Origin: an uncultured Actinomycetes bacterium
Lineage (GTDB): Bacteria; Actinomycetota; Thermoleophilia; Solirubrobacterales; Solirubrobacteraceae
Direction: 5' to 3'
Length of the DNA stretch: 8,409 bases
Assembly (NCBI GenBank): GCA_937888775.1
Contig: CALAQT010000038.1
Location: 1-8,409 of the forward strand
Shown here: positions 1-6,161 of the stretch, one piece after another
Layout of the letters: every line of letters starts with the position of its first letter
Numbering within the stretch: position 1 is the first letter of the stretch
Made by a program: the position numbers and the translations under genes
The notes under the pieces: model-generated
Database searches by the model: none
Seen by the model: only the letters and a program-made list of their open reading frames with translations
What the model was told of the DNA's origin: nothing

Positions 1-354
1 ATGATCTTCGTCGACGGGGTCGACATCGGCGATCCCGCCGACGTCGCGCTGCGCGACCGGCGGATGCTCTCGGCCGACGGGATCTTCATCGTCGTGGCGA
101 CCGTCTCAGAGCAGACCGGCGAATCGGTCGTGCCGCCCGAGGTGATCTTCCGCGGAGTCCCGTTCATCGAACAGGCCGATGAGCTGCTGGCCGACATCCG
201 GGCGGAGGTCGAGCGCTCGCTGGGCAACTCGGCCCGCGACGGGGTGCGGGAGATCGACCTGCTCCAGCAGGAACTTCACGACGACCTCGCCGCGTTCGTC
301 TACGAACGGTTGCGCCGGCGCCCGATGGTGCTGCCGGTCGTGGTCGAGGTCTGA
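1..354 (+). CDS. rnj: Ribonuclease J, C-terminal end (5' partial)
   Basis: RNase J is a metallo-beta-lactamase/beta-CASP ribonuclease with endo- and 5'-3' exonuclease activity in mRNA decay and rRNA maturation. Only the last 117 residues or so are present. They cover the end of the beta-CASP/second lactamase part and the C-terminal domain. Family hallmarks are the early VDGVDIGD and LRDRRMLSADG segments, followed by IVVATV. The protein ends in RRRPMVLPVVVEV, the signature terminus of RNase J. The catalytic metal-binding motifs lie upstream of the window. The ATG at base 1 is almost certainly an internal methionine, since full-length members are about 550 residues. One oddity is PEVIFRGVPFI, where most homologues read close to PDIISRGFVYV. 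The stop (TGA) lies inside the convergently transcribed kinase gene, giving a 55-bp tail-to-tail overlap. The family call is secure; the truncation is only the window edge. Confidence 0.88.
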   Translation: MIFVDGVDIGDPADVALRDRRMLSADGIFIVVATVSEQTGESVVPPEVIFRGVPFIEQADELLADIRAEVERSLGNSARDGVREIDLLQQELHDDLAAFVYERLRRRPMVLPVVVEV

Positions 355-1898
355 TCGGCGTCTCGCGCGCGGCCGGCGCCATCGGGGCGGGCCGCCCCAT
401 GCTCCTCGTCGGCAACCTCGGCCGCGCCGGCGGAGTCAGTCTCGGTCGCGGGCACCGCCGGGATCCGGATCACGAACCGGGTGCCGGTGCCCGATCCGTC
501 GGACTCCAGCGCGACCGTACCGCCGTGGGACTCTGCCACCGCGCGCACGATGGCCAGCCCCAGCCCCGATCCCCGGCCGCCGTCTCGGCCGCCGCGGACG
601 AAGCGCTCAAACACCCGCTGGCGCAGCTCGGGCGGGATCCCCGGCCCCTCGTCGGCCACGACCAGCACCGCGGCGCCGTCGCGGGTCGCGGTCGACGCGC
701 TGACCCTGGTGCCGGGTGGTGTGTGGCGCACCGCATTTTCCAGCAGGTTGAGCGCCAGCCGGTGTAGCTCGTCGCGCACCCCGGTAACGATCGCCGGCTC
801 GGCGTCGATCGACAGCTCGTGATGCTCGGCCATCGGTCCCAGCTCCGACGCGGCCTCGACCAGCACCTCGCTCAGGTCGGTCGGGCGGAAGGGCTGAACG
901 CGCTGGGCGTCGGCGCGCGCCAGCAGCAGCAGGTCGCCGACCAGGCGCCTCATGCGGCGGGTTGAGCGCAGCGCCGCCTCGGCGGTCTCGGCGCGCTCGC
1001 CGTCGAGCTCCTCGGTCAGCAGCTCCAGATTGGCCAGCACGCTCGTCAGCGGCGTGCGCAGCTCATGCGAAGCGTCGGCGACGAACTCGCGCTGGCGGTC
1101 GAGCATCGCCTGGGTGTCGCTGCGGGCTTCGTCCAGGGCCCCGAGCATGCCCTCCAGTGTTCGCGCCAGCTCGGCGACCTCATCATCGGCCTCGGGGTGG
1201 GGTATTCGCCGGCTGGGGTCGCGCGTGCGCTCGATCTCCCGCGCGGCATCGCCCAGCTCGACGATCGGGCGCATCGCCCGCCGCGCGGCCGCGCGTCCGG
1301 CGATCAGGGCCAGCACGGTGCCGCCCAGCACGCCCAACAGCAGGATCAGCTGCACGCGCCCGAGCGTGTGGTCCACAGTTGACAGCGGGCGCGCGTAGAG
1401 CAGCGTGACCTCGCCTGACGGCTGCAGTCCCAGCTCGCGTACGACGACGCGATAGCCGAGCTCCTCGAAGGTCCCGGTGCCCGCCGGCGCCGGGAAGCTC
1501 GGGGTCGCCGGCGACGCGTAACCCGCTCCCTTGAGCTTGGCCTCTGACTCGCTCTGCCTGCACATCAGCTGGCCGGAGTCGTCGAAGATCCGGATCTGCG
1601 CGTACTCGGCGCTGGCGTAGTCGCTCAGAGATTGCGTGCTGCAATTGAGCTTGCCCGCCGCGATCCATTTCAGGTGCAGGCGCCCCTGCAGCCCGTCGAC
1701 CGCCGAGCGAACCTCGTCGTTGAACTGCCCGCGCACCTGCCGCGTGGTCAGCACGCCGACCATCGTCGCGAACCCGGCCAGGATCACGAACGTGAGCGCC
1801 GCGGAGCCGCCGGCCAGCCGCCAGCGGATCGGCAGGCGCCTATACGCGGAGTACGTAGCCTGCGCCGCGGATCGTATGTAGGAGTCGGGGCTCTCCAC
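300..1898 (-). CDS. Membrane sensor histidine kinase (HAMP, HisKA, HATPase_c)
   Basis: This is the sensor half of a two-component system; it would autophosphorylate and pass phosphate to the regulator encoded just upstream. In order it has a short cytoplasmic N-terminus, a membrane segment at about 33-51, an extracytoplasmic domain at about 54-180, a second membrane segment at about 182-201 and a HAMP linker at about 202-257. The HisKA motif is ASHELRTPLTS with phospho-acceptor His278. The ATPase boxes are N (LLENAVRHTP, Asn388), G1 (DEGPGIP, 416-422), F (FERFVRGG) and G2 (GSGLGLAI, 443-450). All catalytic boxes look intact. The start is a GTG inside the regulator gene (59-bp overlap); no ATG, GTG or TTG follows in frame before membrane segment 1, and GGAGGA lies 12 bases upstream. 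Its only two cysteines, Cys86 and Cys113, are both in the sensor domain. A hydrophilic tail of about 48 residues follows the ATPase domain, and its last codons are antisense to the RNase J end. The signal is unknown; the architecture resembles MprB- or PrrB-like actinobacterial kinases. Confidence 0.93.
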   Translation of the reverse strand: MESPDSYIRSAAQATYSAYRRLPIRWRLAGGSAALTFVILAGFATMVGVLTTRQVRGQFNDEVRSAVDGLQGRLHLKWIAAGKLNCSTQSLSDYASAEYAQIRIFDDSGQLMCRQSESEAKLKGAGYASPATPSFPAPAGTGTFEELGYRVVVRELGLQPSGEVTLLYARPLSTVDHTLGRVQLILLLGVLGGTVLALIAGRAAARRAMRPIVELGDAAREIERTRDPSRRIPHPEADDEVAELARTLEGMLGALDEARSDTQAMLDRQREFVADASHELRTPLTSVLANLELLTEELDGERAETAEAALRSTRRMRRLVGDLLLLARADAQRVQPFRPTDLSEVLVEAASELGPMAEHHELSIDAEPAIVTGVRDELHRLALNLLENAVRHTPPGTRVSASTATRDGAAVLVVADEGPGIPPELRQRVFERFVRGGRDGGRGSGLGLAIVRAVAESHGGTVALESDGSGTGTRFVIRIPAVPATETDSAGAAEVADEEHGAARPDGAGRARDADQTSTTTGSTIGRRRNRS

Positions 1899-2529
1899 CG
1901 GCCTCGAGCTTCCTCCGTAGGTTGGAGACGAACACCTCGATCGTGTTCGTCATCGAGAACGGGTCATAGCCCCACACCTCGTCGAGCAGGCGCTGGCGCG
2001 AGATCACGATGCGCTCGTTGCGCATCAGGTACTCCAGCAGCTCGAACTCCCGCTGGGTGAGGTCAATCGTCCGCTCACCGCGCGCCACCTCATGGGTGTC
2101 GGGGTTGAGCCTGAGGTCGCCGACGGTCAGGCTGGCCTGACCGCGCGGTGGCCGGCGGCGCAGCAGCGCCCGCAGCCGGGCCAGCAGCTCCTGGCGCTCG
2201 AATGGCTTGACGAGATAGTCGTCGGCGCCCGCATCCAGGCCCTCGACGCGGGACTCGACCGCGTCGCGGGCGGTGAGCACCAGGATCGGAACGTCGTCGT
2301 CGGAGTTGCGCAGCGCCTTGGCGACCTCGATCCCGTCCAGCTTGGGCAGACCGAGGTCGAGGATCACCAGATCGGGGAGAAAACCGTGGGCCAGATCGAG
2401 CGCGCTGATGCCGTCTTCGGCTACCCGGACCTCGTATCCCTCCATCCGCAGCGATCGCTGCAGCACCTGGGCGATCGCGTCGTCGTCCTCGACGACCAGC
2501 ACCCGTGGTTGACGTTCGTATTCGGTCAT
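1840..2529 (-). CDS. OmpR/PhoB-family response regulator
   Basis: This is a DNA-binding transcription factor of 229 residues, the usual size, and probably the partner of the adjacent histidine kinase. The receiver domain (about 9-122) has the acidic pocket Glu14-Asp15-Asp16, phospho-acceptor Asp58 in LVILDLGLP, Thr86 in LVLTARD and Lys108 in YLVKPF. The winged-helix Trans_reg_C domain (about 133-229) contains LTQREFELLEYL, the recognition-helix region with TNTIEVFVSNLRRKL, and ends in the typical HTIRGAGYVLRV. The ATG start is preceded by GGGCAGG immediately upstream, which can serve as a ribosome binding site. The gene is transcribed away from ftsK and leads a two-gene operon. Autoregulation is common in this family, and an imperfect inverted repeat lies 12-26 bases upstream of the start codon. 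Sequence style resembles MprA/PrrA-type actinobacterial regulators, but I cannot assign an orthologue or a regulon. Confidence 0.95.
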   Translation of the reverse strand: MTEYERQPRVLVVEDDDAIAQVLQRSLRMEGYEVRVAEDGISALDLAHGFLPDLVILDLGLPKLDGIEVAKALRNSDDDVPILVLTARDAVESRVEGLDAGADDYLVKPFERQELLARLRALLRRRPPRGQASLTVGDLRLNPDTHEVARGERTIDLTQREFELLEYLMRNERIVISRQRLLDEVWGYDPFSMTNTIEVFVSNLRRKLEAGGEPRLLHTIRGAGYVLRV

Positions 2530-2540
2530 CCTGCCCAGAT

Positions 2541-2555
2541 GGTACGGACCGTGCC
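2541..2555. promoter_or_regulatory. Imperfect inverted repeat in the regulator/ftsK divergent region
   Basis: GGTACGG-A-CCGTGCC is a 7+1+7 inverted repeat with one mismatch. It lies 12-26 bases upstream of the response regulator ATG, within the 2530-2699 region that separates the two divergent genes. It could be an operator for regulator autocontrol, or it could form a small stem in the 5' leader. OmpR-family proteins more often bind direct repeats, and a short GC-rich palindrome can arise by chance, so this is weak. I found no convincing -35/-10 pair on either strand of this divergent region. Confidence 0.25.
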
Positions 2556-2699
2556 GACACGAAGGGCAAGCATTAGGGCTCGCGACGAGATTACGGCGGA
2601 CAAAGCGTCAGCAGTTTCGTCGTGGGCCCTTGGCGGGACTTGATCGGCATCGCATCGGGCAGGAGCGGCGCCGTCGCCGTCGAAGCCACCAGTTCGGAC

Positions 2700-5252
2700 A
2701 TGGCCACGGCCCATAAGCGCAAGAAGCCGCCTCCCAAGCGCGCCAAGCGCTCGCTGCTCGCGAGCCGTCCGACGCTGCCGAGAATCGAGCTCGAACCCCA
2801 TCACATCGACATCATCGGACTGGCGCTGATCGCGATCGGGGTCTTCCTGGGGGGTGTCGCCTACCTGCATTGGGCCGGAGGGGCCCTCGGCGACGGCTTC
2901 GTGCACGCGGCGAAGCTCGTCTTCGGGGCGCTGGGCTACGCGGTTCCCGCTGCACTGGTCGCCGGCGGGGCGTTGATCCTGATCCGGGAGCTCCGCCCGC
3001 CGGCGCGACCGCTGCGGACCGGCGTGCTGTGCCTGATCATCGCGCTGACGCTGGCGCTCGCGGCCGGCACGCTCGGGCTGGGACCCGGACCGACCCCCGC
3101 TCACGAGTACTGGCGTTCGGCCGCCTATGAGTCCCGCGGCGGTGTGGTCGGCCAGGGCGAGCTATGGGTGATCTCGCACCTGCTCTCGACACTCGGGGCA
3201 AACATCTTGGCCGTGTTCCTGGCGATCGCCGGGCTGATCCTGGTCAGCGGTGCCACGCTGGCGGGGATCGTGCGCGCGACCGGCGCGGGGGTGGCCGGCA
3301 CCAGCCGCGCGCTGCGGCGCTCGACCGAGGAGTTGGCCGCCACCGTCGCCCGCCCTCCCGCCACCGCGGCCGGACAGGCGAGCGCCGCTGGACGATCCAA
3401 CGGCGGCAGAAGGGCAAGCGCCGCGGGTCCAGCCAGTTTTGCCGGCGAGCCGATCCTGCCGCCCGGGTGGGAGGGGCGGGAGGAGGCCGATTCTGAGCTG
3501 ATCGTCCGCGCCACCCACGTCGAGGCGCCGCCGATCGCCGGCGAGTTCACCGATGAAGGCGGGCCCAACGATCTGGCCGCGCAGGTCCGACACGGAGAGC
3601 AGCAGTCGCCCGAGGCCGACGATGAGGACGGGCCCGATCGCGATCCGCAGGCTAAGTCGCCGGCCGGTGGACCCCGGCGCGAGGCCGGTGCCGAGGATCT
3701 GACGCCCCAGGGGCGCTACCGCGCGTCGATCACCGACGATCCGGACTTCGAATGGCGGGTCCCCAGCCCACGCTCTCTCACCCGGTCCTCCGTCGAGGCG
3801 GCCAGGCCCGATACGGCCGGACAGGAGCTGGTCGCGCGGACGCTTCTGGAGACGTTGGGGCACTTCGGGATCGAGGCCAAGGTGATCGGCCGGGTGACCG
3901 GCCCGCACATCACGCGATATGAGATCCGTCTGGCTCCGGGGATCAAGGTGGCCAAGATCGCCCAGCTCAAGGACGACCTCGCCTACGCGCTGGCCGCGAC
4001 CGACATCCGGATCCTGGCGCCGATCCCCGGCAAGCAGGCCGTCGGCGTGGAGGTGCCCAACGCGCGGCGCCGGATCGTGCATCTCGGCGACGTCTTCCAG
4101 GACCCGCCGGCGGACTGGTCGCCCCTGACCGTCTGGCTGGGCAAGGACATCGCCGGCCGGGCGATCGGCGCCGATCTGGCCAAGATGCCCCACCTGCTGG
4201 TCGCCGGTACCACCGGCGCGGGCAAGTCGGCCTGCGTCAACGCGATGCTCTCAAGCATCCTGCTGCGGGCCACCCCGCACGACGTCAGGCTGGTGCTGGT
4301 CGACCCCAAGCAGGTCGAACTCAACCACTACGAGTCGATCCCGCACCTGCTCACGCCCGTGATCACCAGCCCCCGGATGGCCGCCAACGCGCTGCAGAAC
4401 CTGGTCAAGGAGATGGAGCAGCGCTACACGACGATGTCGCTGGCGCGAACCCGGAGCCTGCCGGAGCTCAACCGCTCACGGGAGAAGCGGGGCGAGCCCC
4501 CGCTGCCCTACATCCTGTGCGTGATCGATGAGCTGGCCGACCTGATGATGGTCGCGCCGGCTGACGTGGAGGATTCGATCATCCGCTTGGCCCAGAAGGC
4601 CCGCGCGGTCGGCATCCATCTCGTGCTGGCCACCCAGTCCCCGCGCGTGGACGTGATCACCGGGATGATCAAGGCCAACGTTCCCTCGCGGATCGCCTTT
4701 GCCGTCTCCAGCCAGACCGACTCGCGGGTGATCCTCGACCACAACGGTGCCGAGTCGCTGCTGGGCCAGGGGGACATGCTGTTCTCGCCCGTCGGATCCT
4801 CCAAGCTGCAGCGCATCCAGGGCGCGTACATCGACGAGGAGCAGATCCTGGAGCTGACCGAGGCGTGGCGGCGCCAGGGTGAGCCGGAGTTCCACGCAGA
4901 GCTGCTGGAGGAGGTGCCGAGCGATGACGCTCCGGCCGAGGATGATGCGCTGCGTCCAGACGAGGATCCGCTGCTCGAGGACGCGATCCTGCTGGTGGCG
5001 CAGATGGGCACGGCCTCGACCTCGATGCTCCAGCGCCGCCTCCGGCTGGGGTACACGCGGGCCGGGCGACTGATCGACATGCTCGAGCGGCGCGGGATCA
5101 TCTCCGGCTATGAGGGCTCAAAGCCACGCCAGGTGCTGATCACCGAGGCCGACGCACCGCGGATCCTGTCGCACCTGGCCGAAGCCGACGCCGCCCACAA
5201 GCCGGCCCCGGCGATGGTTCCGGCCGCGCGCCCGGAGCCCGATCCGGAGTGA
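2700..5252 (+). CDS. ftsK: DNA translocase FtsK/SpoIIIE
   Basis: FtsK is a membrane-anchored hexameric ATPase at the division septum that pumps chromosome termini to the daughter cells and supports dimer resolution. The 850-residue protein has four predicted membrane segments at about 36-58, 72-96, 107-127 and 162-188. A disordered Pro/Ala/Asp/Glu-rich linker covers about 205-370. The motor alpha domain is at about 376-454. The RecA-like domain has Walker A GTTGAGKS at 503-510, Walker B within ILCVIDELAD (605-614) and the conserved TQSPRVDVITGMIK segment. A C-terminal winged-helix gamma domain (about 755-820) ends near YEGSKPRQVLI and would read polar DNA motifs. I chose the ATG giving MATAHKRKKPPPKR, a typical basic FtsK start. 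An in-frame GTG at 2622 would add 26 residues; neither start has a clear ribosome binding site. It heads the + strand cluster and follows rnj as in many Actinobacteria, apart from the intervening two-component genes. Confidence 0.97.
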   Translation: MATAHKRKKPPPKRAKRSLLASRPTLPRIELEPHHIDIIGLALIAIGVFLGGVAYLHWAGGALGDGFVHAAKLVFGALGYAVPAALVAGGALILIRELRPPARPLRTGVLCLIIALTLALAAGTLGLGPGPTPAHEYWRSAAYESRGGVVGQGELWVISHLLSTLGANILAVFLAIAGLILVSGATLAGIVRATGAGVAGTSRALRRSTEELAATVARPPATAAGQASAAGRSNGGRRASAAGPASFAGEPILPPGWEGREEADSELIVRATHVEAPPIAGEFTDEGGPNDLAAQVRHGEQQSPEADDEDGPDRDPQAKSPAGGPRREAGAEDLTPQGRYRASITDDPDFEWRVPSPRSLTRSSVEAARPDTAGQELVARTLLETLGHFGIEAKVIGRVTGPHITRYEIRLAPGIKVAKIAQLKDDLAYALAATDIRILAPIPGKQAVGVEVPNARRRIVHLGDVFQDPPADWSPLTVWLGKDIAGRAIGADLAKMPHLLVAGTTGAGKSACVNAMLSSILLRATPHDVRLVLVDPKQVELNHYESIPHLLTPVITSPRMAANALQNLVKEMEQRYTTMSLARTRSLPELNRSREKRGEPPLPYILCVIDELADLMMVAPADVEDSIIRLAQKARAVGIHLVLATQSPRVDVITGMIKANVPSRIAFAVSSQTDSRVILDHNGAESLLGQGDMLFSPVGSSKLQRIQGAYIDEEQILELTEAWRRQGEPEFHAELLEEVPSDDAPAEDDALRPDEDPLLEDAILLVAQMGTASTSMLQRRLRLGYTRAGRLIDMLERRGIISGYEGSKPRQVLITEADAPRILSHLAEADAAHKPAPAMVPAARPEPDPE

Positions 5253-5300
5253 GCCGGACAGCCCAGGTGGCAATCCCGCCGAGTGGCTTGTTTGCGGGAG

Positions 5301-5329
5301 CTTTTGCTCAGGGCGCGCATCGCTAGCCT
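5301..5329 (+). promoter_or_regulatory. Candidate rodZ promoter giving a near-leaderless transcript
   Basis: TAGCCT at 5324-5329 could be a -10 element, with a poor -35 match (CTTTTG, 5301-5306) 17 bases upstream. A start about 7 bases after the -10 would fall within a few bases of the rodZ ATG at 5339. That fits the absence of any purine-rich ribosome binding site before this gene. Leaderless mRNAs are common in Actinobacteria. The promoter match is weak, and rodZ may instead be read through from ftsK across the 86-bp gap. Confidence 0.22.
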
Positions 5330-5338
5330 CTTTGACTG

Positions 5339-6106
5339 ATGGCTGACATCGGCGCCACGCTACGGGAGGCGCGCATGCGTGCGCGGATCGACATCACCGA
5401 GGTCGAGACGCGCACCAAGATCCGCGCCAAGTATCTCCGCGCAATGGAGAACGAGGAGTGGGACCTGCTCCCGGGGGAGGTCTATGTCAAGAGCTTCCTG
5501 CGCACCTACGGCGATTACCTGGGCCTTGACACCCGTCAGCTGATCGACGACTTCAAGCGGCGCTACGAGCGTCCCAGCGACCATGAGCTGCGCCCGATCA
5601 CCCCCCGCAGCCGCGAGCGCGACCGGCGCCCCAGGGGCCCGCGGGTACCGCCGTGGGCGTTGATCGTGCTGGTGCTGGCGCTGGTCGTCGTCGTGCTGGG
5701 GATCGTGGGCAACAACGCCAACAAGAACAGCAACTCAACGCCGACCACGAGCGCCCGTCCGCCCAGCCACCACGCGCCCAAGCACCGGGGCCCCCGGCGG
5801 ATTACGATCCCGGTCGCCAAGCCCAAGACCGTGAAACTGCAACTGATCCCCACCGGCCAGGTGTACGTTTGCGTCGTCGACGGCACCGGCAAGAAGCTGA
5901 TCCCGGGGCTGATCTACAACGTTGGAAACGCGATCCCGACCGAGACCGCGGCCAAGCTGCTGCTGACCCTGGGAAACAACTCGGTGACGATGAAAGTCAA
6001 CGGCAAGACCGTACCGGTGCCCGCGTCGAGCGCTTCGATCGGCTTTGAGCTGTCGCCGAGCGGCCACTCCTCGCTACCGGTATCCAAGCAGCCAACGTGC
6101 AAATGA
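5339..6106 (+). CDS. rodZ: RodZ-like cell-shape protein (HTH_25, one membrane segment, DUF4115-like)
   Basis: RodZ-type proteins link the cell-wall elongation machinery to the membrane; in MreB-containing bacteria they bind MreB through the cytoplasmic helix-turn-helix. The 255-residue protein has an N-terminal HTH_25 domain (about 4-72) with the family pattern [36 protein letters not shown] and [17 protein letters not shown] basic juxtamembrane stretch (about 88-104) precedes one membrane helix at about 106-124. An Asn/Ser/Thr/Pro-rich stalk follows, then a beta-rich extracytoplasmic domain (about 163-245, DUF4115-like) containing [16 protein letters not shown]. The only two cysteines, Cys178 and Cys254, are both extracytoplasmic and could form a disulphide. 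The ATG has no clear ribosome binding site. It sits 86 bp after ftsK and 55 bp before cinA. In many relatives rimO and/or pgsA lie between rodZ and cinA; neither is here. An XRE-type transcription factor is less likely given the membrane helix and outer domain. Confidence 0.88.
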   Translation: MADIGATLREARMRARIDITEVETRTKIRAKYLRAMENEEWDLLPGEVYVKSFLRTYGDYLGLDTRQLIDDFKRRYERPSDHELRPITPRSRERDRRPRGPRVPPWALIVLVLALVVVVLGIVGNNANKNSNSTPTTSARPPSHHAPKHRGPRRITIPVAKPKTVKLQLIPTGQVYVCVVDGTGKKLIPGLIYNVGNAIPTETAAKLLLTLGNNSVTMKVNGKTVPVPASSASIGFELSPSGHSSLPVSKQPTCK

Positions 6107-6161
6107 GCGGGACGTGCGGAGCCTGGTGTCGACCCGTCAGCGGGGGGGGATCGGCGCGCGG

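Noticed and set aside
179..703. Arg/Pro-rich + strand open frame across the rnj end and the kinase
   Set aside because: It lies in a shadow frame of rnj and opposite conserved kinase ATPase boxes, and its composition is typical of spurious GC-rich frames.
3162..4193. Long open frame (343 codons) on the - strand within ftsK, plus another at 2526-3104
   Set aside because: Both are antisense shadows of a strongly conserved ftsK frame in GC-rich DNA; their products are low-complexity and match no family I recognise.
5298..5309. GAGC-TTTT-GCTC as a terminator between ftsK and rodZ
   Set aside because: A 4-bp stem with no following T-run is too weak to support.
6142..6149. Run of eight G as a possible frameshift or sequencing error
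   Set aside because: It lies in the gap between rodZ and the chosen cinA start, and both flanking frames are intact.
6045..6161. Longer CinA start overlapping rodZ
   Set aside because: It would add 39 non-conserved residues to a protein already longer than its family, and ATG 6162 is available with a G-rich upstream run.
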